In this document: positions 48,777 through 61,671 of the stretch, in pieces
Layout: every line of letters begins with the position of its first letter
Position numbering within the stretch: position 1 is the first letter of the stretch
Source of the DNA: Cunninghamella blakesleeana
Lineage: Eukaryota > Mucoromycota > Mucoromycetes > Mucorales > Cunninghamellaceae
DNA: 64,000 bases
NCBI GenBank assembly: GCA_017871115.1
Contig: JAFCIZ010000008.1
Location: 186,001-250,000, forward strand
Reading direction: 5' to 3'
The notes under the pieces: model-generated
Told to the model about the DNA's origin: nothing
Database searches by the model: none
What the model saw: the letters and a program-made list of their open reading frames with translations, nothing else
Made by a program: the position numbers and the translations under genes

Positions 48777-49824
48777 TTATGCAAAGCTATCGTTATCTCC
48801 ATCACGTACAGTTTGATAAGCTCCAGGAAAAGAGCCAGGTACATCAAAATCTAGTAAAAAAAAAAAAAAAGGTACGAATATATAGAAATATATCAATATA
48901 TACACATTCATTCTTATTTTCATTTTTCTTTAAACTTACTTCCTGCACTAAAAGTATCTCCTCGACTTTGGATGGTATTAATCGCACTAAACACGGTGAT
49001 AGGCTAAGTGTTTACATATATATATATATATTGTTAATTAATCACTTATCTACCTTTTATTATCATTATTTGAATGCATATATTTATTTACCTTTCCAAT
49101 TAAACTAATGATATTCATACTAAATACAAGTAAATATAGATAAAAATATAAAATGTAAATTATTCATGCCAAATAACAATAACAATAAAAATACATGATA
49201 TATGTATATATGTATATATATATATTATATGAAGATCGTCGTTCAGTTCCTTTTTTAGGTAATCGCTTACATCATAGCAAATCCAAAACCACTTTCGTTT
49301 TGTGGATTTCCTCCATGTAAAATAAGCCAAAAGACATCTAATACTATACTTAAACTTAATACCCAAGTAAACTATTGAATATTAAATAATAATAATAATA
49401 GTAGTAATCTCATCAGTATTAATATTCCTCTTACTCCTTTTTACATCAACATAACATATATATGTATAGACTTTTTCATTCACTCTTTTTCATCTAAATT
49501 ATATACAACTTGATTTACCGTCTTAATAGGTGAAGTTGTTTCTCGATTATTAAATGCCCATATACCAAAGAAAAAAATAGGAATATTATAAGTTGGATTA
49601 GAAGCAAGAGCTCCAAATAATGATAGCCCCTATATATAAATATAAATATATATTGTGTGTGTGTGAGTATAAATATATTTATATATTTATATTTATATAA
49701 AATCCTCTGATAAGTTTAAAAATATTACTACTTTTATTTATTAAAATAATATTATATTTACAAGATGTAAAGCTATTAAAGAGGCAAGACTAGTTTGTTG
49801 GGTAATTCTTTGTATGCTTTCCAT
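48777..49824 (-). CDS. AGTRAP-like small membrane protein
   Basis: 146 residues from six exons: 49824-49762, 49629-49519, 49371-49271, 49119-49092 (28 nt), 49003-48940 and 48850-48777; all phases agree. Three hydrophobic segments: one from LASLIALHLGLSLFGALAS, one from NIPIFFFGIWAF, and one from FTWVLSLSIVLDVFWLILHG. The central block NIPIFFFGIWAFNNRETTSP and the VLDVFWLILH helix resemble the AGTRAP family (type-1 angiotensin receptor-associated protein), which in animals sits in endomembranes; its fungal relatives have no settled function. The cytoplasmic tail (FPGAYQTVRDGDNDSFA) is polar. The family call is from topology and the central block. The gene is well supported by five clean in-frame splices. 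Confidence 0.68.
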
Positions 49825-50986
49825 AAGATTAATATATATATATATATATATGTATATATAAATTTAAATAATAATAATAATAAAAAAGTAGAAAAAATAA
49901 TAAAAAAAAGGAGGGAAAAAAAAAAAAAAAATAGAGCCAAAGGCACTTGATATTTTTTTAAAACCCAAAAAATTTTAGGCTGTAGTGCATTTTTAAGACT
50001 GTAATTTTTTTTATTTTTATTTTTTTTTGCATAGAGTGTCTTATTCAAACCTCCCATTTACTATATTTTTTAATTTTAAATTCTTTTCTATTTAATGCTT
50101 CATCCTTATTTTTTATAATTTCATTTATTGTATCTAAGAATATAAATAAAGAATATTCATTATAACATAATTATTACTTATTATCCCATATATAGTCAGA
50201 ATATAAAATAAAGTTCCTTTTTAATAAAGTTTATTGTAATTTTTTTATTACCTATTCAATATATATTTATATAAATACATGCCGAGATAATTTTGTAAAT
50301 ATTATTTATGGCATAAATGATAATATTCATATAAAAAAAGAAAAAAAAAAAACCTACATAAACAATATGTCACTTGATTTAAATTTGCCGAAAATTGACA
50401 ACATGATATGCGTATTGGTATTTTATTATTGATTTTTATATGATTTGCCGTTTACTTACCACGTACTTGCCATATACACTAGATTTCATGGAGAAACCTT
50501 GAATACTCTAGGGTTTATTGAGAGAACCATAACCAAACTAGATATTTATTTATCTTTACAGATAACAAAATGATTGACTTGGAATTCTAATATATCAGTG
50601 ATATGTCAATATTCTGAGGATGATCTGGTATTTTGACTGATCAATTCAAAAAAAAAGGTATAGATTAAATAGTTGTTTATTTTCATAGCACAATCGTAAA
50701 ATTGATTAATATATTCAATAGTGAAAATCAACTTTTCTAGGTTATCCAAGGATACATATAGTGCGCAATTAACTATGATCAAACGTACAAGTATTCATTT
50801 TTTCTTTCCTTAGATATAGTGAAAAAGTAATACTGTATAGATAATAAACTAGTTAAAAATTATATTTCTATTTTTTTCACATGCAAAAATAAAAAAAATA
50901 TAAAAGGGTCCGTGCCTTTTTTCTTTTTCTATTTTTCTATTTTTCTATTTATTTTGACTTTTTTTTAAAATATAAAATAAAATAAA

Positions 50987-51362
50987 ATGACTTCAACAGC
51001 TTTGCCAAATGAAATAACAGAATCCAAATTTTACTAACCTATCACAAAGATATTTTATTAATTATCCTTTAGAACGTAGCATTTAATATACCAGCAAGAA
51101 ATTATTTTTATTCATTAATGATAAAAAAAAACTTTATAAAAGAATATATATTATTTAAAAGAATTAATATATACATCTAATCATTATTTAAATACATATG
51201 ATAACCTTTCATACTCAAGTTGAAGAAAACTACTTTAATACATATACAGATCAAACCTTAATTATATTACTTTATATTCGAGTTTCTTATGAAATTGCAT
51301 TTTTTCAAGCTGAGGTAGATGGTTTATATAGTAAATTTATTAAAATCTCCATTGTATCTTGA
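50987..51362 (+). pseudogene. Possible remnant of an F-box-type gene
   Basis: The ATG at 50987 opens MTSTALPNEITES, which looks like the start of an F-box (LPxEI), and after a stop the next frame continues as FTNLSQRYFINYPLERS. Stops and a frameshift follow. An ORF of 54 codons at 51198-51362 (MITFHTQVEENYFNTYTD) may be its tail. A TATA-like ATATAAAAG lies at about 50900. The identification is weak, since the F-box is short. Confidence 0.35.
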
Positions 51363-52245
51363 ATTATTTAATTTATATAATGACATCAATAGTATGGTTA
51401 AATTGTTATTTCTTTATCAATAAGATTATTTTTTTTTAAAAAAAAAAGAAAAAGAAAATATTTCCCCACTATATCTTTTACTTGTTTTTTATTATTATTA
51501 CTAATATTATTTATATTATGATAATATAAAATATACTAATATAAAATGAACATTGTAATAGTATGGTAATATAAAACATTATAAATTTACTCATTAATAT
51601 AATGGTTTTATAAAAATGCACTTTCCTCTAATTTTAAACCTTGTGGATAATAAAAACATCAAGTATATTACTAGTTAATAAAATTAAATATTTTTTTTAA
51701 AATAATAATACAAATATATATATAATTATATTGAATTTATTTAATAAAAGTAGATTTATTATATTAGACTTGTTAAAAAAACTAGTTTAATGAAAGGTGC
51801 TGGTTCACAATACACAAAATTATTTTACTATATTTCGACAAATATAGATTTAACCATAAAAAGAAGATTGTTTTTTCTTTAGCAATATGTATTCCGGTAA
51901 AGTATTTTTATTTATTCATTTACTACAACTAGTAAGAGAAAATATATGTTTATGTGGAGGGAGGAGAGATGAGAGTTATGTTATTATATAAAAAGGTACT
52001 TTTCATATTCATATTTTTTTTTAAAGAGCCAATATTAACATTAATTATATAAATGTCATTTATATTATCATCAGTAATTAACGCTGAGATTTTTTTTTTT
52101 TTTTTTTTTTTAGATTAATAAATAAAATGAAACTAGTCTTCAGTAGAAATTAATAAAAGGGAATATTAATTGATTTATAATAAATAAATAAACGAAGTTT
52201 TGAATGAACGCCAAAGTGAGTCTATTGTAATGAAACATTCTCTTT

Positions 52246-52496
52246 TCAACAGCCAGCATATCCTGGGTTATTATTATAAACGATAAATTAAAATAAAAAA
52301 AATAAAAGAATACTCGCAAGTATATATATAACAAATGCAACTACGTATGTACAACTATGATCAAATATGGAAAATTAAAAGAAGAAATGGCTCATTATAA
52401 ATTAAAACCTACCACGATCAGCTGCATCAGCTTTGGTTTTACAAGTCGTACAAGTTGTAAGAAAATTCTTTAAAAATATTTGTTTATCAGAAATTT
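52246..52496 (-). CDS. Doubtful C-terminal exons of a small Cys-rich protein
   Basis: An open segment (52496-52413) reads EISDKQIFLKNFLTTCTTC and so on, with a CxxC pair, then a GTAGGT donor. The CAG acceptor at 52263-52265 joins in frame to a short exon ending in a CC pair before TGA (52246), giving a tail of DRGYAGCC. The composition is protein-like and GC-richer than its surroundings. No convincing upstream exon or start codon could be fixed, so this may be a pseudogene or chance. Confidence 0.3.
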
Positions 52497-53664
52497 CTTA
52501 TATATACATACGGAGAAAACCTTTTTAAGTAAGTATAAGATTATCATAATTTCAATACAATTAATAGAGATGATCATAACCATATAGATACTAATAAATA
52601 AACAATAAAAAATAATGATAATTAAAACAAGATTGTTTTATTTTCTAAATTTAATTCATTTGCAACCAAATAAACAAATGTCATTTTCTACTTTTTTTAT
52701 TGGATTATAAAATAGAGACCTCTTCATAAGGTAAGAGTTGTTTTTATTTAACCAGAGAATATATATAAAAGAAGTTTGCTACGTATTAATATATAAATAA
52801 TAAACTAAACTAAAATTAGTTTACTGATTGGAGTAAAACAATAAGAAAAATAAATTAAATAGTTTATCATTATTTTTTGTTTTTTATTCCAATCAAAATG
52901 TAAGGTTTTGGTGATCACTTTTTATTTTTACATTACTAATTTTTATCAGAGTAACTGAAATTAGTAACTTTAGTTTTTAAAAAAAAGATAGAAACAATCA
53001 TCTATATATGGTAAAACTCAATGTTTAAGTTTTCAAATATTAAAGTAAGAAAATCCTACTTGGAATATAAATTATTGGTTAGGTATTTGGAAAAAAAGAT
53101 TTCTATTTGTATTAAAAAAGCGATGTAATGATAAGAAAAAAGAATAATATGAAAATAAAATACTTTAGATTTATTTGGTACAACAAAAAATAAAAGACAT
53201 GACAAGAAGTATAATGTAAAAAGTGATCCATAACAATCTGGTTTGGTTCCATATTTATATACATATCCATTTTGATATTTTCTTGGTGTAAATAAAAAAA
53301 AAAAAAAAAAAAAACGAATCTTTTTTCATTTTTAAACTACTTAGAGCGATGATCTCATCCACGTGTATGAGCTTAAATTTTAAAACTTCGAGTGCATGGA
53401 AAAATAATCTACTTTAATTGGTTAAATTATTTTTGCATAGTTAAGAAAATAAAGTCAAGTCTGGTCCTTTTTTTTTTTTTTCTTCGTTCCCTTTCCTTTT
53501 TTAATTTTTTATAGACTTTATATTACTTTTTATATAATATTCAACCTTTTTTATATTATAATATTTTATATATCTATTATTATTATTATTATTTTTTATC
53601 TATTTTAATTTTTCTTGTATTTCCGTTACTTCCTTTTTTTCCTTTTTCTTTTTCGCCTATTTAT

Positions 53665-56600
53665 ATGATTTCAGGTCGAAATTTAGATAACCATTTCATT
53701 CCTCCTTCTTCTCCTACTCCATCCACAACTTCTTCCACTTCTTCTTCTAATTCAATAAAAGGTTTCCTTTTTGCTACTCGAGGATTTAAACAACGAACTT
53801 TATCACAATCCAACAGCACTTCTCTATCGGGATCACCTTCGAATAGAAGTAGTATGCAATCACAACGTTCTCAGCTTGTTCATTCTTTTAACGATGGACT
53901 TGTGAATCATTTAAATATACCCCAACATAATAATAATAGTAATTCTCATTATTATACAACAACTGGAGATTATGACGGTGCGGCCATAAACCATAATAAC
54001 CATAATAGCCATAATAACGTTGTTCACCCCTCAAGGCAACCATCCTTATCAAATTCTACAGAAAATGGATTATCACATAGTTCTTCACAACGTAGTCAAT
54101 ATATGTTAAGCCCACCTTCTATGTATGATGTTAGAAATAGTTATGATGAACCTACACCTTTATCTATGTATGAATCTAATTTTACTAATTCTTCTTCTAA
54201 TGAAAGTGAATACACAACCAACACAGCAATCAACAACAATAACAACATTAATAATATTGATGATAATAATAACGGCGTTAATAATATGTATCCACCTTCT
54301 TTAGATATGCAACGTAAAGCTCAATATGATTATCAACAAAATGAAAACATGTTTAAGGTTATATATGCTGGCATAGTATCTTTTAAAGCCGTAACAGCTC
54401 TTATTCCTGTGGTGAAAAAAAATTATTTTGTTTTAACCAATCATCATTTACTACAATATAAATCGGAACAAAAAGCAAGATCAGAAATAAATTTATTTGA
54501 TCACGATCAGCATCATCAACACAATAATAATAATAAAAAGATACCAAAAATAGACCCAAGTAAAATTGTTCTTCAATTAAGTGATATTTTTGCCGTCCAC
54601 ACTGTTGTCTCACCTCCCAACACTTTTCGCATTGAATATTTACAATCATCAACAAAACATCCTCAAGCTCTAATCTTTACAGCAAATAGTGAAAAAGAAT
54701 GCCAACAATGGGTCAATGGTTTACGTAAAGCTATCAAAGTTCATCATGTGGCTATGATGTCAGAAGGTACCATAACTTCAACTGAACGCTTTGCAGCCGT
54801 AGATCGACTTTCCAAACAAAAGGACATGGTAGACAAACGTCGCCACCCTCTAATGATCCACAAAGCTATCTATAAAGAAAAACGGGTTAAAATTGCAGAT
54901 GGAAAACGTAATACAAAGGAAGTATTTCAAGTGGTTACTTTGGCAATTGGAAAATTTAGTTTATATCTTTTACCTCCTAGTGGTGTTATGGATAATGAAT
55001 ACTTGAAATCTGTAGAACGGGATCGATATGGTTTATTGTCTATTCATTCTATTCAATATTCTGGTAGTGATGATACATTTAAATTATTATTGGGTCAAAT
55101 CGGGCATCCTACACGTCAATTGGTTCTTGTATCTACTTATTGTGAATACATCATTCAACATTTAAGACAAGCTATACATGCTGTTTCTATCTCTCCTTTA
55201 CCTTTATCATTTTCTTCTTCTTCCTCCACTCAACCTCCCCCTCCATTACCTACTTCTTTACCAAAACCTTTTACTTATAGTACAGAATTACCTTCATCCT
55301 TAGAAAGAACTTACATTACCCCTTTACAAACTTTAATTGATGATGAAGAAGTAAATGATAGAGATAATGATTCTATTAAAAGTGATTCATATAATGCAAA
55401 TGATGCCACGATCAATCAACAACCTAGGGATATTTTACAATTTGAAATCGTTCTTTATGCTTATTGTGCTGCTTTTAATTTAAATAAGGCTCGTTTTAAT
55501 TATTGTATTTATGGTCCTACCGATTCAAGATCTTTTGTTTTATCTGATCCTCATGAAGTTAATGAATCATCTTCTAGTTATTCAAAATATGAATTATTAG
55601 CCATCTTAAGAACTATACATTTAGTAGTAAGTAATTTATAATATATATATACTTGTAAAAAATAATCATACATATGATGTTTTTTTTTTTTTTTAATTCT
55701 AATTTTTTATCATATATATATATTCTATTACATTTTGTATATAGAATATCTTTTCAGAAATTATATTAAAACAACAATCTCTAAAAGAGTTAGAAGAATG
55801 GGAAATTAATAAAGATGATTCTTGGACAACACCAACTTGGAAAACAATTAATGTTAATAATGTTTTATCTAATGAAATGCATGGAATTCTTTCATCAAGT
55901 AATATTTTACAGCGATTGGATGTAACAAAGTGTCAAATTGGATCAAATACGAATGCAAATTCATCAGCCATCACAGTAATTGGATTAGCCATGCGAAATG
56001 GTATTTCTGGTATTCGGTCATTATTTATAGGGAAAAACAATATGAAAGCAACAGACTTACATTCTTTGTTAACTGGAATACGTTCATCGCGCAAAACATT
56101 ATTAGAATTGGATGTACATGAATGTCAACTAAATCAAGAGCAAATTGAATTACTTTTGAATACCATCTTATCCGAACGACCTGAAAAGTTAAGATTATTG
56201 GACATTTCATCATCACCTAAAGACCCTCACCCTCATCATTCTCATTATCGCCACCAAAAACAAGTCATAAATTCTGTAAATCATGAATCCTCCACAACAT
56301 CTGCAAATTCTTTTGAAGAAAGAAAATATTCTTTATCATTGGATATGGTCAAATCCTTATTACACCAATGTAAACGATTATCTGTCTTAAGAATCCGTGG
56401 GAACCATATCTCACTTCAAAATGGATTATTTGATACAACACAGTTAAAAGAATTAGATTTAGGTTATAATCAATTAAGCCTCAATGACGTCAGCATGTTA
56501 TGTAAATGGATGCAACATCCTTCATTTAATTCTTTGGAAGCTCTTCATGTAAATGGATGTGGATTAAATGGTCATCATTTAAAGGAATTGTTGATTGCTA

Positions 56601-58510
56601 TTACAAAATCTGGAAATCGTCGTGTACATTTAAATGTAGGTGGAAACCCTGTTTGGCGTGAAGTCATGTATATTCCAAAATTATGTAATGCATTGATGCA
56701 AGGAGAAGGACCCAGTTCTTTATCTTTGGCTAAAACTGATTGGGAAGATAGCACTTTAAGAGAATTTTTAGATTGTATGAGAGATAATCACACTATTACT
56801 CATCTAGATTTATCGGATATTCGTGTCACTGGATCTGAACGATTATCGGATGATACTGTTCGCGTTATGGCACTCATGTTTGAAAGAAATAATTCTTTGG
56901 TGGAATTGAAATTAAATGATAATATGACAAGAAGTAAAGATGGCTGTGCAGAAATTTCTTCTGGGATCGTGGCTGCTTTAGATTCTTTAAAATCAAATCG
57001 TACCTTAGAGCGTTTACAGATGGTTGGCCTTGGTATTGGTGATGTAGGTGCTATCACTTTAGCTAATGTATTATATGTTAATCGTGTATTAAAATCTCTT
57101 CATTTGGATGAAAATAAAGTAAGTTATATAGCTAATATATATATAAACATTTTACTTATTATTGTTCTATTTTCTATCTCATATTTTTTTAAAAAATAAA
57201 TAAAATAACAGATCACTATTGACGGTTATCGCGCTTTAGCAACTGCTTTTGAAAGTCAAGGATGTACTGTTGTTGAATTTCCTAAACCTCGTAAAGATAT
57301 CCGATACCAATTGATGTCATTAAAAGAAACTATATCCGAATTAACACAAATTGAAAATGAAACTAAATGGTTTATTATGCATTCCACCGGTAAAGATGTC
57401 AAACAAGCCAAAACGCAATTATTACTACAGCAACAAGGTAGACAAGCTGCAGAATTAAATTATAAACAAATTTTGGATGTTGTAGAAAGTATGTTAAAAG
57501 CTGTTCAAAAAAATGAACAAAGATATAAAATGACTCATGAAAGAACAGAAGAATTACAATTACAAGCTCAATCCGCAGCTCAAGAAATGGCTATTGCTCA
57601 ATTAAGATTACAATCAAGTCGGGTCACCGGTGCTAACCTTAGTGCGGTAGGTGCTCCTCGTTTACGTTACCGTGAAGGCTCTGTTAGTTCTTATAGTAGT
57701 GGTAGTGAACGTACTGGATTAACTTCTACCATTAATTCACCTACTCATCTTCATCAACAACAATATCATATGTCAAGATCGCATACTTGGGATTCAGTAT
57801 CAAATAGAATGGGAACTTCACCTGTACCTAATTATGCTTATGAAGAGGATTATCACCGAAATCAAACAAGTATGAGTGATTATCCTTCTCCACTTTCACC
57901 TACAGCACTTTATTCACATTATGAAGATGTACCTAACCAGCCTCTTCCTCCGACACCACAATTGCTCGGTGATGGACTAGTCTCATATCGTAGTGATGCT
58001 AGCGTTAGTGGATTCAGCAATCATAGTAGTAGTGGAGGTAGTAATGGCAGTCTTTCAAGAAGAAATACTGCAACAACCACATCCACTAATTTTGTTACGA
58101 CACCTCGTACACCTTATGGAACACCTTCTCAATATAATCAACCTTCCCCATCTACTTCCATGTCTTTCCAACAACAGCATAGAATGAGAAGATCACCTCC
58201 CGATCATCAAGAAATGGATCATCCTGGTTTTATTGATGATTTTGGAACTGGTTATTCATCTTCTTCTATGAAGCCTTTACAGCAACAACAACAACAACAA
58301 TCTCAACAATATCATTATCAAAAACCTAAACAACAGCAACAACAACAACAGAAACTGTCTCACCATCATAATCATCAACAACAGCAACAGCAATTATATC
58401 GATTACCTGATATTCCAGATATATATTCTGTAGATTCATTACAAAACGAAGATCGAATTTGTGAACATTTCCAAAACAGACTTTACTTACCTCCTGATGA
58501 ACGTAATTAG
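53665..58510 (+). CDS. Large PH-PH-leucine-rich-repeat protein, CARMIL-like layout
   Basis: 1,544 residues from three exons: 53665-55626, 55745-57118 and 57212-58510. Order: Ser/Asn-rich disordered start (1-225); a PH-like domain (about 228-356: VIYAGIVSFKAV through CQQWVNGLRKAIK) with an Asn/His insert; a second PH-like region (about 392-505); a Ser/Pro linker; a helical block; a leucine-rich repeat array of about 400 residues in exon 2, with RNI-type repeats (QLKELDLGYNQLSLNDV, ITHLDLSDIRV, LKSLHLDENK); a coiled coil (about 1150-1250); then a Pro/Ser/Gln-rich tail with polyQ. PH + LRR + coiled coil + Pro-rich tail is the order in CARMIL actin-capping regulators, so a cortical actin or membrane role is plausible. 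No capping-protein motif was identified by eye. Confidence 0.8.
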
Positions 58511-58990
58511 TAGAACTTATTTGTATTTTTTATTTATTTATATATTATTATAGTATTATTATGTATTTTTTTTAACCTTGATTGTTTGTATTATTTAACA
58601 ACTATTCCTTTTTCCTTCCTCTCTTTATTATTATTATTATTATTATTATTATAATTAATATTTTTATTATGTGTTTTTTATTATTATTTATTACTTAATT
58701 ATATATGACTTATACCTGTAATTTTATGTTTTTTAGTAAATAAAAAAAAAAAGAAAAAAGAATAAAAAATAAAATAAAAATATTATTAAAAATGTTTATG
58801 CTTGATTATGCTTCTATTATTTTTTTAAAAAAATGTTCAATATATACATTTATATCCAAATTAAAACAAGTAATGATAATAATATCAGGACCGCATAAAT
58901 ATTTTTTAAAACAATAAACAATCATATTATTTTCCTTTCTTTTTCTTTAACTTTTATTCTTGAACAAAAAAAAAAAAAAAAAAAAAAAGG
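58511..58990. other. Short intergenic region
   Basis: 3' flank of the PH-LRR gene with (TTA)n at 58625-58652, and the upstream region of the six-Cys peptide gene, ending in an A-run at 58967-58988 directly before its ATG. Confidence 0.55.
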
Positions 58991-59176
58991 ATGGTAATAA
59001 AATCAATTATATGTTTATTATTATTAATTCAAATCCAAGGTATATTATCATCCAGACATTCAAGCCGATCATGCCCATCTCCTGTAGATGTACCAGATAC
59101 TGGTAGATGTTTTGATTGTGGCTTTGCTCAACAAATATGTTGTTCAAATGAAAATGGTGGCAGTTCATGTTACTGA
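58991..59176 (+). CDS. Small secreted six-cysteine peptide
   Basis: 61 residues, single exon. A hydrophobic signal peptide (VIKSIICLLLLIQIQG) ends near residues 17-21. The mature peptide of about 40 residues has six cysteines at 28, 40, 43, 50, 51 and 60 (spacing C-x11-C-x2-C-x6-CC-x8-C). The CC pair and even cysteine count suggest a disulfide-stabilised peptide, such as a candidate effector, antimicrobial or signalling peptide. I do not recognise a family. The coding segment is clearly GC-richer than its flanks, and the ORF stops right after the last cysteine-tyrosine pair, which supports a real gene despite its size. Confidence 0.6.
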   Translation: MVIKSIICLLLLIQIQGILSSRHSSRSCPSPVDVPDTGRCFDCGFAQQICCSNENGGSSCY

Positions 59177-59783
59177 CCAACAAGTCCATAAAAATCTAAA
59201 CTATGAATGAAAGTTTTTTTTTAAAGGGGCTCAACGATAACGATATAAAAAATTTCCTTATTTAACATTCTTTTTTTTTTATTTTGAAAATTAAAAATAA
59301 AAGGAACTTTCATTTATATAATATTGATTTGTATCCTTTTATAATATAATTTTTTTTGAGAAAATCGATAATGAGTATATAGATAATACAATAGGTTGCG
59401 TTTTTATGATTTTTGAGATTTATAACTTGTCGAAGGTTGATTGGCTGTTTTTTTATTGTTTTTTGGTGCAGAGTATTATATATTTAATTTTTTTCTATCA
59501 TTATTATCATTGTTAATACGAAATTAAATTGAAACACATAAAATATATTCGTATTTGTAAATATCTTAATATTAATATATTAAATAGAAGATAGTTTTTA
59601 TTTATACTTTAAACTAAAAGAAAAATATGAGCTATTATTATAAAAAAGTACAAAAAAGTTAAAAAAAATTAATTTTAACTTCCGCATTCTTCGGCTTTCT
59701 TCCACTTTTTTTTAAATTTTTGTATATAAAAAAACTACACACTCTTTTATTATATTTTTTAAATTACCAAAAAAACAAGTACA
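59177..59783. other. Intergenic region before the HERPUD-like gene
   Basis: About 0.6 kb, A/T-rich. A CCGCATTCTTCGG patch at about 59681-59693 is a short near-palindrome shortly upstream of the HERPUD-like ATG. No gene seen. Confidence 0.5.
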
Positions 59784-61671
59784 ATGGAGGGTGAAAAAGC
59801 GAATAAAAAAACAGTACAAATCCGCTCACCATCAATGAACGAATATTTGACGTTTTCTTTTGATAAGGATACAACTATTTTAAAACTTAAACAATTAATA
59901 CAAGAAGGTCATCCTCAACGACCAATACCTGATGATCAACGTATTATTTATGGAGGAAAAGTACAATCAGATACTGAACGCTTGGAAACCATTTTAGAAA
60001 AGGTATGTATATATATATATATATTTAAACGAATTCAAATATAATAAAAGTAACAACAACAATAATAGACAAAATCAAGTAACTATTTATTTATCAATTT
60101 TTTTTTTTTGCTTAATAATATTAATTTATTATTAATTGTAGTCAAGTAATGATACTATACCAATATTTCATCTCGTAGTAAAACCCTCTTTATCGAACAC
60201 AACTCAAGATACACCAACACCAACACAAACACCAGCAACATCAGCTTCAACTTTATCGACCAATCCTATAGATACTACTTTTACACAAAATATAAACTCA
60301 ATACCACAGCAACAACAACAAACTACTAATCCATTATTTGATAATACTGTGCCTTTTACAAATAATTACATTCCTTCACTATCAGCTACCCCTCTAGTTC
60401 ATGGTGGATATCAAATTGTTGCTTTAAAGTAAGTATATGTATGAATATAAGGAAATAGAAATGTATATTTTAGATATAGATAAGCTTATTTTTATAATTA
60501 TCAATTATGATATTTTATAGTGGACAATATTATCTTGCACCCATTCTTGTACCTACTAATAATACTAATACTAATAATAACCCAACCCTATCTACACCAA
60601 ATGCATCCACTCCTTTATCAGAATATGAAAATCAAAGAATTGCAGCTATGATGAGAGCATCTACTCTTGCTAGAGCAACAGCAACAACAACAGTACCATT
60701 AAATATGAATAGACAACCGCCACCACAACCACAGCAACAACAACAGCCACACATGAATGGTAATCCAAGAGTGATAGCTAGACCTAGAGCTATGGCTCGT
60801 AATGCATCTATTTGGTTAGCATTAAAATTAATTTTTGTATTACTGGTGACATGTCAAGGTGCAAGTATTGAAAGGGTGATTATTTTTCACATTATGGCTA
60901 TTATCTTCTTTATGTATCAAACTGGTAGATTTAGATTGGTTATTCGTAGAGTTACATTAGCTGAACTCCAAGGTCAGCTTCCACCTGGATTTAATTTACC
61001 TAGAGGTAATAATATATAATAAAATAGGTCAAGAGGTTTTATTTTTGTTATTAATATTGACTAATTTTTATCTTTACATCTTTTATTTTTACTTGAATAT
61101 ATATTAAAAATAGAGCTTCAGCAACAATTTCAACAACCTCAACAACAGCCTCAACCTCAACCTCAACCTCAACAACAGCAACAGCAAGAGCAAAATCAGG
61201 CTCCACCAACTTATACACAGGCTACAAGCGCTCCATCACCACCATCAACAAATGGTAATAATAATGATAATGGCACTAATCAAGATAATAGTACACCTTT
61301 AGCACATCAAGAACAATCTACTCCAACAAATGCGTCATCTACTACTTCGACTACACAAGAACAATCATCAGTTCAAGAGATCAATGCTCATAATACAAGA
61401 TTATCTGTTTTAAAAAGAGGTGCTTACACTTTTGTTGCTTCCCTTTGGCCAAATTATGGACGTGATCCACAGTTAGCTCAAGCTTTTGAAAATGATGATA
61501 ACGAGGTAAATATATATATATATATATATATTATTTATTAAATAAATAAAAAAAAATATATAAAAAGTAAAAGTGCACACATATGGGTAATATTGGGAAA
61601 TATATCTAATTTTTCTTTTCATTCTTTTTATTTATTTATTTTATTAAAATACATAGATGGCAGAATTATAA
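59784..61671 (+). CDS. HERPUD-like ubiquitin-like-domain ER membrane protein
   Basis: 465 residues from five exons: 59784-60002, 60142-60428, 60521-61005, 61114-61505 and 61657-61671 (15 nt, the last four codons MAEL plus stop). An N-terminal ubiquitin-like domain (about 10-85) has the LKLKQLIQEGHPQRPIPDDQ and RIIYGGKVQSD blocks. Thr/Pro/Gln/Asn-rich linkers follow. Two adjacent hydrophobic segments (about 265-282, IWLALKLIFVLLVTC; about 287-302, IIFHIMAIIFFMYQTG) form a hairpin as in HERPUD1. A polyQ/P tail ends in VASLWPNYGRDP. HERPUD proteins support ER-associated degradation by binding the Hrd1 complex. The larger size relative to human HERPUD1 (391) comes from Gln/Pro insertions. A role in ER stress is inferred from family. 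Confidence 0.85.

Larger units (their letters stand above)
49825..53664. other. Gene-poor 3.8 kb interval
   Basis: The longest stretch in the window without a sound gene. It holds an F-box-like decayed ORF (50987-51362), a doubtful two-exon Cys-rich peptide (52246-52496), a T-run at 52090-52111, an A-run at 53297-53314 and a pyrimidine-rich leader before the PH-LRR gene (53468-53505 and 53630-53655). A TTTTTCTA-type repeat occurs near 50925-50950. No transposon ORF was recognised. Confidence 0.5.
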
